DNA of 64,000 nucleotides from Streptomyces sp. HUAS MG91 (lineage in GTDB: Bacteria > Actinomycetota > Actinomycetes > Streptomycetales > Streptomycetaceae): the NCBI RefSeq assembly GCF_040529335.1, contig NZ_CP159534.1, positions 4,712,001-4,776,000 on the forward strand. The letters run 5' to 3'. Positions within the stretch are counted from its first letter, which is position 1, and each line of letters begins with the position of its first letter. Below the pieces are notes generated by a model, which saw only the letters and a list, made by a program, of their open reading frames with translations, made no database searches and was not told where the DNA came from. This document shows, piece after piece, positions 25,411 to 34,064 of this stretch. A program made the translations under genes and the position numbers.

Positions 25411-26652
25411 TCAGCCGCCGAGCACCACCGGCAGCTCGAACAGGTCGTTCTGCGTCACCACCGGCTTGTTGCGCAGCTCACCCGGCTCGACCGCCAGCCG
25501 CAGCCCGGGGAAGCGGGCGTACAGCGCGGGGAGCGCCACCCCGGCCTCCAGCCGGGACAGCGCGGCGCCGGGGCAGACGTGCGGGCCGTGGCCGAAGGAG
25601 ATGTGCCGGGTCTCCGAGGCGCGGGTGATGTCGAAGGAGTCGGCCGTCGGGCCGTGCGCCTGCTCGTCGCGGCCGATGGCGCCGTAGGACACGATCAGCG
25701 CGTCGCCCTGCTTGATGGTCTTGTCGCCGACCTCGACGTCCTCGGCGGCGAACCGGATCAGCACGTGCGAGGTCGGCGTCGAGTAGCGCAGCGTCTCCTC
25801 CACGACCTGCTCCCAGGTGGCCTTGCCGTCCAGGACGAGGGCCAGCTGGTCGGGGTGGGCGGAGAGGTTCACGACCGCGTTGACGATGAGGGAGATCGTC
25901 GTCTCGTGGCCGGCCGCGACCATCAGCTGGAGCGTGGAGACGATCTCCGCGTCGGTGAGCCGGTCGCCGTTCTCCGAGGCCTGGATCAGGGCGCTGGTCA
26001 GGTCGTCGCCGGGCTGCTCGCGGCGGGCCGCGACGACCGCGCCCATCATCGCCGCCAGCTCGCCGAGCGTCGCGACGACCTCCTCGGGCGGGGTCTGCGT
26101 GGAGAAGAACTTGTCGAACAGGACCTTCAGGCGCGGGTGGTCCGCCTCGTCTATGCCCATCAGGTCGCTGATCACGTACATGGGCAGCGGGTAGGCGAAC
26201 CCGGCCTTCAGGTCGACCGTTCCGCCGGTGGGCAGCTTGTCGAGGAGGCCGGTGGTCAGCTCCTCGATGCGCTCGCGCATCCGCTCCACCCGGCGCACGG
26301 TCAGCGCCTGGGCGACCAGGGCGCGCAGCCTGCGGTGGTCCTCGCCGTCCACGGTCAGCATCGAGCGGCCCGGGTTGGCCAGGCCGATCAGCGGCCAGTC
26401 GGCGGGGATCTCGCCGCGCCGCCAGGCGCCCCACACCTCGATGTCCTTCACCAGCCGCTTGTCGGTGAGGAGCCGGCGGGCCTCCGCGTGATGGGTGACC
26501 GCCCACACCGGGACCCCGCCGGGCAGTTCGACCTCCGCCAGCGGGCCCGCCGCGAGCAGCCGGGCGGTCTCGGCGTCGAGATCGGTGACGAAGGGGTCGA
26601 GCGGGATGCGGGCGGCGGACGCGTGGGGGCACGTGGCTGCGGATGTCGTCAT
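25411..26652 (-). CDS. Cytochrome P450, canonical (conservon-associated, CYP154-like)
   Basis: A 413-residue P450 with all hallmarks: I-helix AAGHETT (246-252), K-helix EETLR with Glu286 and Arg289, and heme loop FGHGPHVCPGA with Cys360 as thiolate ligand. It is the last gene of the conservon, 52 bases after the preceding P450, with its own GGAG nine bases before ATG. Known conservons often end with a CYP157-CYP154 pair, so assignment to CYP154 is by position and general likeness. No ferredoxin gene is adjacent; electrons must come from elsewhere. Substrate unknown. Confidence 0.9.
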   Translation of the reverse strand: MTTSAATCPHASAARIPLDPFVTDLDAETARLLAAGPLAEVELPGGVPVWAVTHHAEARRLLTDKRLVKDIEVWGAWRRGEIPADWPLIGLANPGRSMLTVDGEDHRRLRALVAQALTVRRVERMRERIEELTTGLLDKLPTGGTVDLKAGFAYPLPMYVISDLMGIDEADHPRLKVLFDKFFSTQTPPEEVVATLGELAAMMGAVVAARREQPGDDLTSALIQASENGDRLTDAEIVSTLQLMVAAGHETTISLIVNAVVNLSAHPDQLALVLDGKATWEQVVEETLRYSTPTSHVLIRFAAEDVEVGDKTIKQGDALIVSYGAIGRDEQAHGPTADSFDITRASETRHISFGHGPHVCPGAALSRLEAGVALPALYARFPGLRLAVEPGELRNKPVVTQNDLFELPVVLGG

Positions 26653-26704
26653 GACGAGGGCTCCAGGAGTCCGTGGGCGAACGAGAGGGAGAAGCGGTGG
26701 ATCG

Positions 26705-27958
26705 TCACAGGGCGGCCGACGGCACGGCGGCCGTCGGCGTGAAGCGGACCGGCAGATCGGTCAGCCCGCGCAGCCACGGCGAGGGGCGGCGGGTCAGCGC
26801 GTCGGCCGGGGCCGCCAGATCGATGTCGGGCAGCCGGTCGAGGACCACCTCGATGCCGGTGCGCGCGATGACCTCGGCGACCTCCTGGGCGGGGAACGGG
26901 CAGCGGTGCTCGCCGTGCCCGAACGAGAAGTGCGCGTTGTTGCCGCCCGTCAGCACCGACGCGTCGGTGCGCACCTGCGGGTCGGCGTTGGCGGCGGCGA
27001 GACCGAGCAGCACCAGGTCGCCCGCCCGGATGTGGCGGTCGCCGAGCCGGGTGTCGCGGGTGGCCCAGCGCCCGGCGACGTTCTGCGTCGGGCAGTCCTC
27101 CCACAGGACCTCGTTCATCGCCTCGGCGACGCTGTGCCGCCCGCCGAACAGCGACGCGGCGAACCGGTCGTCGGTCAGCATCAGCCGCAGCGAGTTGCCG
27201 ATCCAGTCGGCGGTGGGCTGGTGCCCGGCCGCCATCATCACCATCAGGTCCTGGGCGATCTCCTCGTGCGTGAAGCCCGAGGTGTCCGCCAGCATGTACG
27301 AGGCGACGTCCTCGCCCGGCCGCGCGTGCTTCTCGGCGATCAGACCGACCATGGACCGGGCCAGGTGCTGCTGGCCCGCGAGCGCCCGCTCCCGGCCGTC
27401 GATCATGTCGTTCATCGCCGTGACGAGGGCGGGGCCCACCTCGTCGGAGAAGCCGTAGATCCGGGCCAGGACGCGGACCGGCAGCATCATCGCGTAGTCG
27501 GCGATGATGTCCACCTCGCCCGCGCCGCAGAAACCGTCGATCAGCTCGTCCGCGAACTGCTCGGCGTGCGCCTTGAGTTCGAAGGGGTCGACGGACTCCA
27601 GGGCGTGGCTGACCATCGCGGCGCGCTCGCGGTGCCGCTCGCCGACCGTGTACAGGATCGACGGCTGCTTGTGGCCGATCATCGGCAGCAGCGGCCAGTC
27701 GGCGGGGATGTTCTCCCACTGGTTCCACAGGTCGGAGTCGCGGCTGAACAGTGCCGGATCGCCGGTCACCTGGTGCAGCTCGCGGTAGCCGACGACCAGC
27801 CAGGCCGGGATGCCGCCGTCCAGGACGACGGGCGCGACCGAGCCGTGGTCGCGGCGCATCTCCCGGTACAGCGTGGCGGGTTCGGTGGCGAACCGGGGTC
27901 CCGACAGCGGCACGGGGGCGGTGCCGTGCGCGGACGCGGGGCAGCCGGGGCTTGTCAC
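26705..27958 (-). CDS. cvnE: Cytochrome P450 lacking the ExxR motif (CYP157-like)
   Basis: A 417-residue P450. The heme loop FGHGEHRCP with Cys353 is intact, but the K-helix that should read ExxR reads EVLW (residues 283-286), and the I-helix has AAGHQPT instead of AGHET. The CYP157 family of Streptomyces is known for the loss of ExxR, which leaves the heme Cys as the only absolutely conserved P450 residue. GTG at 27958 overlaps the cvnD stop in GTGA. It is the first of two P450 genes in the conservon. Catalysis is not assured; it may be a partner of the second P450. Confidence 0.9.
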   Translation of the reverse strand: MTSPGCPASAHGTAPVPLSGPRFATEPATLYREMRRDHGSVAPVVLDGGIPAWLVVGYRELHQVTGDPALFSRDSDLWNQWENIPADWPLLPMIGHKQPSILYTVGERHRERAAMVSHALESVDPFELKAHAEQFADELIDGFCGAGEVDIIADYAMMLPVRVLARIYGFSDEVGPALVTAMNDMIDGRERALAGQQHLARSMVGLIAEKHARPGEDVASYMLADTSGFTHEEIAQDLMVMMAAGHQPTADWIGNSLRLMLTDDRFAASLFGGRHSVAEAMNEVLWEDCPTQNVAGRWATRDTRLGDRHIRAGDLVLLGLAAANADPQVRTDASVLTGGNNAHFSFGHGEHRCPFPAQEVAEVIARTGIEVVLDRLPDIDLAAPADALTRRPSPWLRGLTDLPVRFTPTAAVPSAAL

Positions 27959-28605
27959 GGGGCGGCCTCCTGGGGCACGGGCGGTGAACTGGGGCTGGTC
28001 TGACGGGCGTACAGGGTCCTGAGGTGCTCCACGAGCGCGATCAGGACGTTCTTGCTGGACTCGCGGTCGCGCGCGTCGCAGCGGACCAGCGGCACCTCCG
28101 GGTCGAGGTCGAGGGCCTCGCGCAGCTGCTCCAGGGTGTGCGGCGGGCCGCCGAAGTCGTTGTGGGCGACGATGAACGGCGTCCCGTGCTGCTCCAGACG
28201 GTCGATCGCGTACCAGGAGTCCGCCAGACGGCGGGTGTCGACGAGGACGACCGCGCCGAGCGTGCCGGAGAACAGCCGGTCCCACAGGAACCAGAAGCGT
28301 TCCTGGCCGGGGGCGCCGAACAGGTAGAGGACGTTGCGGGCGTCGAGCGTGATGCGGCCGAAGTCGAAGGCGACCGTCGTCGACGTCTTGCCGCGCACGC
28401 CGTCCAGGTCGGCCAGTTCGTCGACGCCGCGGCCCGCCTGCGTCATCGTCTCCTCGGTGTTGAGGGGACGGATCTCGCTCACGGAACGGACCAGGGTGGT
28501 CTTGCCCGCGCCGAAGCCGCCGACGATGACGATCTTCAGGCCGTTGTCGGCGCCGGCCGCCAACTCGGCGCGGCCGCCCGGCGGTTCAGAGGTTGCGGAG
28601 TCCAA
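27955..28605 (-). CDS. cvnD: Conservon GTP-binding protein CvnD
   Basis: A 216-residue Ras-like small GTPase. The P-loop is GGFGAGKTT (about 29-37). The G3 region is FGAPGQERF, with Gly where Ras has Asp of DxxG, and the G4 region HNDF replaces NKxD. The same changes are typical of CvnD proteins, which still bind GTP. In studied conservons CvnA-D form a membrane-linked complex resembling eukaryotic G-protein coupled systems. The start is TTG at 28605, overlapping the end of cvnC by 20 bases, so it is tightly coupled. Confidence 0.92.
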   Translation of the reverse strand: MDSATSEPPGGRAELAAGADNGLKIVIVGGFGAGKTTLVRSVSEIRPLNTEETMTQAGRGVDELADLDGVRGKTSTTVAFDFGRITLDARNVLYLFGAPGQERFWFLWDRLFSGTLGAVVLVDTRRLADSWYAIDRLEQHGTPFIVAHNDFGGPPHTLEQLREALDLDPEVPLVRCDARDRESSKNVLIALVEHLRTLYARQTSPSSPPVPQEAAP

Positions 28606-28945
28606 CGAGCACCTGCTCCAGGATGTCGGGATCGGGAAGGCGGTGGGGTGACGCGGCGGAGCGCGGGTGCCGGGCGCCGATGCGGCCCTGCACCAGGAGG
28701 TCGGAGAGCAGGACGCGCACGATGCTCACCGGCAGCCCGAGTTCGGCGGCCACCTCCACCACGGCCGTCGGCCGGGCGCACATCCGCAGGATCGCGGCGT
28801 GCTCGGACGGCATGCCGGGCGCCGGGTCCGACTCGGCGACGACCAGCGACACCAGGTCGAACGAGACGTCGGCGGCCGGCCGGCTGCGCCCGCCCGTGAG
28901 GGTGTACAGCCGATCGGGCGCGTCGTCCCGGCCCGGCCGGCTCAT
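28586..28945 (-). CDS. cvnC: Conservon DUF742 protein CvnC
   Basis: A 119-residue protein of the DUF742 family. DRLYTLTGGRSRP is the family opening, and LRMCARPTAVVEVAAELGLPVSIVRVLLSDLLVQGRI is a winged-helix-like core, though no DNA target is known. CvnC proteins are thought to link the CvnA/CvnB pair to the GTPase. ATG at 28945 overlaps the cvnB stop in ATGA and its own end overlaps cvnD by 20 bases. Confidence 0.92.
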   Translation of the reverse strand: MSRPGRDDAPDRLYTLTGGRSRPAADVSFDLVSLVVAESDPAPGMPSEHAAILRMCARPTAVVEVAAELGLPVSIVRVLLSDLLVQGRIGARHPRSAASPHRLPDPDILEQVLVGLRNL

Positions 28946-29379
28946 GACGCCGGGGGCGTGCTGGTGGCGAGGTCGGGGCTGCGGGGCAGCGCGCGCAGGT
29001 GCTCGCCGAGCTGCTCGACGAGTTCGACCATGGTGTGGCCGACGAGGCCCGCGTCGGCGTCCTCGGCGGCGAGCACCGCGAGATGGGCGCCCTCGCCGGC
29101 CTCGACGATGAACAGGGTGCCGCCGTGGAACTCGGTCATCGACGAGCGGACGCCGCCGCTGCCGTCGCCGAACTCGGCGGAGGCGCCGTGCGCGAGCGCC
29201 TGGATCCCGGCGGAGATCGCGGCGAGCTGGTCCGCCTTGTCCGGGGTGAGTTCGGGGGTGTGGCACAGCTTGAGGCCGTCGCGCGACAGGACCAGGGCGT
29301 GCCGGGTGCCCGGGGTGCGCGTGAGGAGGCCTTCGAGCAGCCAGGCCAGTCCGGCGCCGGTGGTGGTCGTCCCGGTCAT
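28942..29379 (-). CDS. cvnB: Conservon roadblock/LC7 protein CvnB
   Basis: A 145-residue roadblock/LC7-domain protein (GLAWLLEGLLTRTPGTRHALVLSRDGLKL, LAAISAGIQALAHGASAEFG, TLFIVEAGEGAHLAVLAAEDADAG). Such proteins, related to MglB, form dimers and modulate Ras-like GTPases, here CvnD. ATG at 29379 overlaps the cvnA stop and the end overlaps cvnC, both as ATGA, so equimolar synthesis of CvnA-C is likely. Confidence 0.93.
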   Translation of the reverse strand: MTGTTTTGAGLAWLLEGLLTRTPGTRHALVLSRDGLKLCHTPELTPDKADQLAAISAGIQALAHGASAEFGDGSGGVRSSMTEFHGGTLFIVEAGEGAHLAVLAAEDADAGLVGHTMVELVEQLGEHLRALPRSPDLATSTPPAS

Positions 29380-30860
29380 TGGGGGGTGTCGCCTTCCTGC
29401 GTGGGTGTGTCGGGGTGCGTGGTGGATCGGGGGCCGGCCGGCTCCGGCGCCTCAGGGGCGGTGCGGACCGCCTGGCTGAAGCTGCTGAAGCGCGACGCGG
29501 CGGAGGCCGCGGCGGACGGCTCCGGCCGTGCGGCGGGGGCCTCGGCGCGGGCGCGGCCCTGCTGAGCGGCGGCCAGGGTGCGGCCGCGGGTCCGCTTGGG
29601 CAGGGCGCCCTCGGGCGACGGGTCGGCGGGCGCGGCCTGTTCGGGGCCCGGCTCCACCGTCCCGGCCTCGGCGGGACCGGTGGCCTCCCGCTCTCGGGCG
29701 GACGGCCCGGGGACCGTGTCGTCGGCGGTCTCGTGCACGGGGGACTCGTCGGCCGGGGTGGCGGCGGTCGCCGCGGTGTCGGTGTCCGCGCCGGTCGCGT
29801 GTACGGGCGTCGACTCCGGCGTACGGGACAGCAGTTCCTGCGGGACGAGCAGCAGGACGCCGGTGCCGCCGCGCGCCGACGGGCGGAACGACACCGTCAG
29901 CCCGTGCTTGCGGGCCAGCCGGCCGACGACGGCGAGGCCGAGCCGGGTGCCGGACAGGCCGCCGAGGCCCGTCGAGCCCGCGGTGCCCGCCGTCTCGCCG
30001 GAGACCGCGTGCTCGGCGCGGCGCAGCTGCACCGGGCCCATCACCAGGCCCGAGTCCTCGACGGAGACGATGACGCCGGCCGGGACCTCCTCGACGTAGA
30101 CGTGCACCTCGGCGGTGGGCGGCGAGAAGTTCGCGGCGTTGTCGAGGAGTTCGGCGAGCGCGTGCATGACGCCCTCGGCGGCGTGGCCCGCGACGGCGAC
30201 CGAGGTGTTCGCGTGCACCCGCACCCGCTGGTAGCCGCCGATGCGGCCCATCGCGCCGCGCAGGATCGACTCCATGGCGATCGGCCGGGCCCAGCGGCGG
30301 CCCGAGCGGGCGCCGGTGAGCACGGCGACCGAGTCGGCGAGCCGGCCCGCCTGGGCGGTGCGGTGGTCGAGGTGGAGCAGATCGGCGAGGACGTCCTCGT
30401 CGGAGTGCCGGTGCTCCATCTCGCGCAGGTCGGCGAGCATGCCGGTGGCCAGGGCCTGCATCCGCCCGGCCGCGTTGGCGCAGGCGGCGATGGCGGCGGC
30501 GCGCTCGGCGCGGGCGGTGCGCAGCTGCCCGGTCAGCTCGGCGGCCTGCGCGGCCCTGGCGTCCCGCTCCTGGGACAGCTCGCCGGTGATGCGGGCCTGT
30601 TCGGCGGCGCCGCGCTCGGCGGTGTGCCGCATCTCCTCGGCGCGCCGGCGCAGCAGGGCGACGGTCTCGCGGGCGTACGCGGCGTAGCAGGCCGCCGCGC
30701 TGAGGGCGAGCGCCGCGGCGGCGACGCCCCAGGCGAGCGGGGTGCGCACCGAACCGGGGGCGAGGGCGACCGCCCCCGCGCCGAGCGCTCCGGTGACGAG
30801 GAGAGCGGCCAGCAGGGTGAGCGCGGCCGGGCGTGCGGGGGGCCGGATGGGCGCGGTCAT
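29376..30860 (-). CDS. cvnA: Conservon sensor-kinase-like protein CvnA
   Basis: A 494-residue membrane protein. Two transmembrane helices (about 11-34 and 43-62) are followed by a long charged coiled coil (63-125). A HisKA-like region with HLDHR (163-167) and a GHKL ATPase domain come next: N-box ELLDNAANFSPP (237-248), G1 EDSGLVMG (268-275) and TRLGLAVV (305-312). A Pro/Glu/Ala-rich tail of about 150 residues is predicted disordered. CvnA proteins resemble nitrate/sensor kinases and act with the GTPase rather than with a response regulator; none is nearby. ATG 30860 has GAGGAA nine bases upstream. It leads the six-gene operon. Confidence 0.92.
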   Translation of the reverse strand: MTAPIRPPARPAALTLLAALLVTGALGAGAVALAPGSVRTPLAWGVAAAALALSAAACYAAYARETVALLRRRAEEMRHTAERGAAEQARITGELSQERDARAAQAAELTGQLRTARAERAAAIAACANAAGRMQALATGMLADLREMEHRHSDEDVLADLLHLDHRTAQAGRLADSVAVLTGARSGRRWARPIAMESILRGAMGRIGGYQRVRVHANTSVAVAGHAAEGVMHALAELLDNAANFSPPTAEVHVYVEEVPAGVIVSVEDSGLVMGPVQLRRAEHAVSGETAGTAGSTGLGGLSGTRLGLAVVGRLARKHGLTVSFRPSARGGTGVLLLVPQELLSRTPESTPVHATGADTDTAATAATPADESPVHETADDTVPGPSAREREATGPAEAGTVEPGPEQAAPADPSPEGALPKRTRGRTLAAAQQGRARAEAPAARPEPSAAASAASRFSSFSQAVRTAPEAPEPAGPRSTTHPDTPTQEGDTPQ

Positions 30861-31040
30861 CGGTCGGGTTCCTCGGGAGAAAGGGGGGCTGTGGAAGGGC
30901 AACGAAAGTCAGGTCTCAGTCAATTCGCGGTCACTATAGGAGAGTTGATGATCGGTTTGGGAATTTTCTGGTCCGGATCGTGAAAAAATGGGCGTCGGCC
31001 TGTGGCGTAAGGGGCCCTGTGGGGCTGCATCCTGGACGGC

Positions 31041-33845
31041 ATGGATGATCTGGACGGCCTGGAACGGGATCTGCGGACGTCCGTGCGCGGCGGGGTCGAC
31101 TTCTCCGTCACCGCGCGGGCCCTGAACACGATGGACGCGTCCAACTACCGCCGGGTGCCGCTCGGCGTGCTGACCCCGAGAGACGGCGACGACGTGGCCG
31201 CCGCCCTGGAGGTGTGCGGGCGGTACGGGGTGCCGGTCGTGGGCCGCGGCGGCGGCACCTCCATCGCGGGGCAGGCGACCGGCACCGGCCTTGTCGTCGA
31301 CTTCACCCGCCACATGAACGGCCTCGTCGACCTCGACCCCGAGGCGCGCACGGCCGTCGTGCGGCCCGGCCTGGTCCTCGACCGGCTCCAGGCGGCGGCC
31401 GCCCCGTACGGGCTGCGGTTCGGCCCCGACCCGTCCACGCACAGCCGCTGCACCCTCGGCGGCATGATCGGCAACAACTCGTGCGGCTCGCACTCGGTGG
31501 CCTGGGGCACGACCGCCGACAGCGTCGCGGCGCTCGACGTGCTCACCTCCGACGGCGCGGCCCACCGGCTCGGGCAGGGCTGGCAGGGCGCGCCGGACGG
31601 GCTGCGCGCGCTGCTTGAGCGGGAGCTGGCGACGGTCCGCACCGGCTTCGCCCCGTACGCGGGCCTGCCGCGCCGCATCTCCGGGTACGCCGTGGACGCC
31701 CTGCTGCCCGAGCACGGCACCGACCTCGCGCGCTTCCTCTGCGGCACCGAGGGCACCCTCGGCCTGGTCACCGAGGCGACGGTGCGGCTCGTCGAGGCGC
31801 CGCCCGCGAAGGCCCTCGCCGTCCTCGGTTACGCGGACGAGAGCGCGGCGGCCGAGGCGGCGGCGGGCCTGCTGCCGCACGGGCCGCTGACCGTCGAGGG
31901 GATGGCCGCCGACCTCGTCCCGCCCGGTTCGGGCCTGCCCAGGGGCGGCGCCTGGCTGTTCGTGGAGACCGGGGGCGCGACGCCCGCCGAGGCGCGGGCG
32001 GCGGCGGAACGGATCGTGCGGGCGGCGGACGTCGTGGACTCTCTCGTGGTCGCCGACCCGGCCGGGCAGCAGGTGCTGTGGCGGATCCGCGAGGACGCCT
32101 CCGGCACCGCGACCCGGATGCCCGACGGCAGCGAGGCGTGGCCCGGCTGGGAGGACTGCGCGGTGCCGCCCGCCCGACTGGGCGCCTACCTGCGGGACTT
32201 CAGGGCCCTGCTCGGCGAGCACGGGCTGCGCGGAACCCCGTACGGGCACTTCGGCGACGGCTGCATCCATGTACGCATCGACTTCGATCTGCTGACGGAC
32301 GCCGGGGTGGCCCGGTTCCGCCGGTTCTCCGAGGAGCTGGCCGCCCTCGTCGTCGCGCACGGCGGCTCGCTGTCCGGGGAGCACGGCGACGGGCAGGCGC
32401 GTGCCGAACTCCTCCCGAAGATGTACGGCACCGAACTGGTCGGCCTCTTCGAGCGGATCAAGGCGGTCTGGGACCCGGCGGACCTCCTCAACCCCGGCAC
32501 GCTGGTGCGCCCCGCCCGCCTCGACGAGAACCTGCGCTTCGCCCCGCTGCCGCGCGAACCCGTCGACGTCGTCTTCGGCTACCCGCACGACGGCGGCGAC
32601 TTCTCGGCGGCCGTGCGCCGCTGCGTCGGCGTCGCCAAGTGCCGCGTCCAGGAAGGCGGTTCGGGCAGCGGGGTGATGTGTCCGTCCTTCCGGGCCACCG
32701 GCGGCGACGAGACGCACTCCACGCGCGGCCGGGCCCGGCTGCTGCACGAGATGCTCGCCGGGGAGGTCGTCACCGACGGCTGGCGCTCGACGGAGGTGCG
32801 CGACGCGCTCGACCTGTGCCTGTCCTGCAAGGGGTGCAGGAGCGACTGCCCGGTGGGCGTCGACATGGCCACGTACAAGGCCGAGTTCCTGCACCACCAC
32901 TACGCGGGCCGTCGCCGGCCCGCCGCGCACTACTCGATGGGCCGGCTGCCGCGCTGGCTGCGGCTGGTGGCGGCGACGCGCACGGCCGCGCTCGTCAACT
33001 CCCTCGCCTCCGTGCCGCCGTTGGCCGCGCTCGGCAAGCGGCTCGGCGGTGTCGCGCCGGAGCGGGAGATCCCCCGGGCGGCGCGGACGACGTTCAGCGC
33101 CGGGTGGCGGCCCGGCGGGCGGCGCGGCGACGGGCCTCGGGTGGCGCTGTGGCCGGACACCTTCACCGAGCACCTGTCCCCGCAGGTGGGGCATGCGGCG
33201 GTACGGGTTCTGGAGGCGGCCGGGATCGTGCCGCTGCCGGTGCCGCGCGCCCGGGGGCGGGTCTGCTGCGGCCTCACCTATGTCTCCACCGGGCAGCTCG
33301 ACCGGGCCCGCGCGGTGCTGCAGCGGACCGTGGAGGTGATGGGGCCGGTCCTCGACGCGGGGGTGCCCGTCGTCGTCCTGGAGCCGTCCTGCGCGGCGGC
33401 GCTCCGCTCGGACCTGCCCGAACTCCTGCCCGGTGACGCGCGGGCCCGGCTGCTCGCGGAGCGGGTGGTCACCTTCGCCGAGGCGCTGGAACGGCTGGCG
33501 CCCGACTGGGACCCGCCGCGCGTCGACCGCCCCGTCGTCGGCCAGACGCACTGCCACCAGCACGCCGTGCTCGGCGACGCGGCCGACCGGCGGTTGCGGG
33601 AGCGGGCCGGGCTGGTGGGGGAGCTGAGCGGGGGGTGCTGTGGGCTCGCCGGGAACTTCGGTTTCGAGGAGGGGCACTACGAGGTGTCGGTGGCCTGTGC
33701 CGAGGAGCGGTTGCTGCCTGCCGTGCGGGCGGCGGGGGCGGGTGATGTGGTGCTGGCCGACGGGTTCTCGTGCCGGACGCAGCTGTCGCAGCTCGGTGAC
33801 CGGGCGGGTCGGCATCTCGCGGAGGTGCTCGCCGAGGGGCTGTGA
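31041..33845 (+). CDS. FAD-linked and Fe-S oxidoreductase (D-lactate/2-hydroxyacid dehydrogenase type)
   Basis: A 934-residue fusion. Residues about 35-480 are a PCMH-type FAD-binding oxidase (VVGRGGGTSIAGQATG and GNNSCGSHSVAWG bind FAD; GHFGDGCIHVRIDFD and SGEHGDGQAR form the active site). The C-terminal part is a GlpC/CCG-type Fe-S protein: Cys528 begins one cysteine group, Cys593, 596, 599 and 603 (CLSCKGCRSDCP) form a ferredoxin-like [4Fe-4S] site, and two CCG-type segments (RVCCGLTY, GGCCGLAGN) follow. It probably oxidises D-lactate or a like 2-hydroxyacid at the membrane, passing electrons to the quinone pool. It is divergent from the conservon. Confidence 0.9.
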   Translation: MDDLDGLERDLRTSVRGGVDFSVTARALNTMDASNYRRVPLGVLTPRDGDDVAAALEVCGRYGVPVVGRGGGTSIAGQATGTGLVVDFTRHMNGLVDLDPEARTAVVRPGLVLDRLQAAAAPYGLRFGPDPSTHSRCTLGGMIGNNSCGSHSVAWGTTADSVAALDVLTSDGAAHRLGQGWQGAPDGLRALLERELATVRTGFAPYAGLPRRISGYAVDALLPEHGTDLARFLCGTEGTLGLVTEATVRLVEAPPAKALAVLGYADESAAAEAAAGLLPHGPLTVEGMAADLVPPGSGLPRGGAWLFVETGGATPAEARAAAERIVRAADVVDSLVVADPAGQQVLWRIREDASGTATRMPDGSEAWPGWEDCAVPPARLGAYLRDFRALLGEHGLRGTPYGHFGDGCIHVRIDFDLLTDAGVARFRRFSEELAALVVAHGGSLSGEHGDGQARAELLPKMYGTELVGLFERIKAVWDPADLLNPGTLVRPARLDENLRFAPLPREPVDVVFGYPHDGGDFSAAVRRCVGVAKCRVQEGGSGSGVMCPSFRATGGDETHSTRGRARLLHEMLAGEVVTDGWRSTEVRDALDLCLSCKGCRSDCPVGVDMATYKAEFLHHHYAGRRRPAAHYSMGRLPRWLRLVAATRTAALVNSLASVPPLAALGKRLGGVAPEREIPRAARTTFSAGWRPGGRRGDGPRVALWPDTFTEHLSPQVGHAAVRVLEAAGIVPLPVPRARGRVCCGLTYVSTGQLDRARAVLQRTVEVMGPVLDAGVPVVVLEPSCAAALRSDLPELLPGDARARLLAERVVTFAEALERLAPDWDPPRVDRPVVGQTHCHQHAVLGDAADRRLRERAGLVGELSGGCCGLAGNFGFEEGHYEVSVACAEERLLPAVRAAGAGDVVLADGFSCRTQLSQLGDRAGRHLAEVLAEGL

Positions 33846-33871
33846 GGTTGTCGGCCGGGTGCCGCTCTCGT

Positions 33872-33955
33872 CGTGGCCGGTCGCGCAGTTCCCCGCGCCC
33901 CTGAAGCGAGCTTCGCTCGCCCAGGGGAGGCGCGCGGAGCGCTGCCTCAGGGGCT
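33872..33955. repeat. Dispersed palindromic repeat, copy 7 (right arm truncated)
   Basis: The left arm CGGTCGCGCAGTTCCCCGCG continues to CCCCTGA, followed by a GCGAGCttcGCTCGC hairpin and the block AGGGGAGGCGCGCGGAGCGC. The right arm is cut short at CTCAGGGGC. It lies between two plus-strand genes. Confidence 0.9.
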
Positions 33956-34024
33956 GGCTTAGCGTGGAGGTTCCAGCCCGGGATGCGGTGCAGTACCGTA
34001 AACGGGTCAGTCGAAAATATTGCA

Positions 34025-34039
34025 CTTGCTGGAGGCAAG
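34025..34039 (+). promoter_or_regulatory. Small inverted repeat in the EamA leader
   Basis: CTTGCtggagGCAAG lies 26 bases before the GTG of the permease gene, just after an AT-rich patch (AAAATATTGCA) that could hold the -10 region. It may be an operator or an mRNA hairpin. Confidence 0.4.
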
Positions 34040-34064
34040 CGCAGACGGAAGAGGAACGAGGCCC

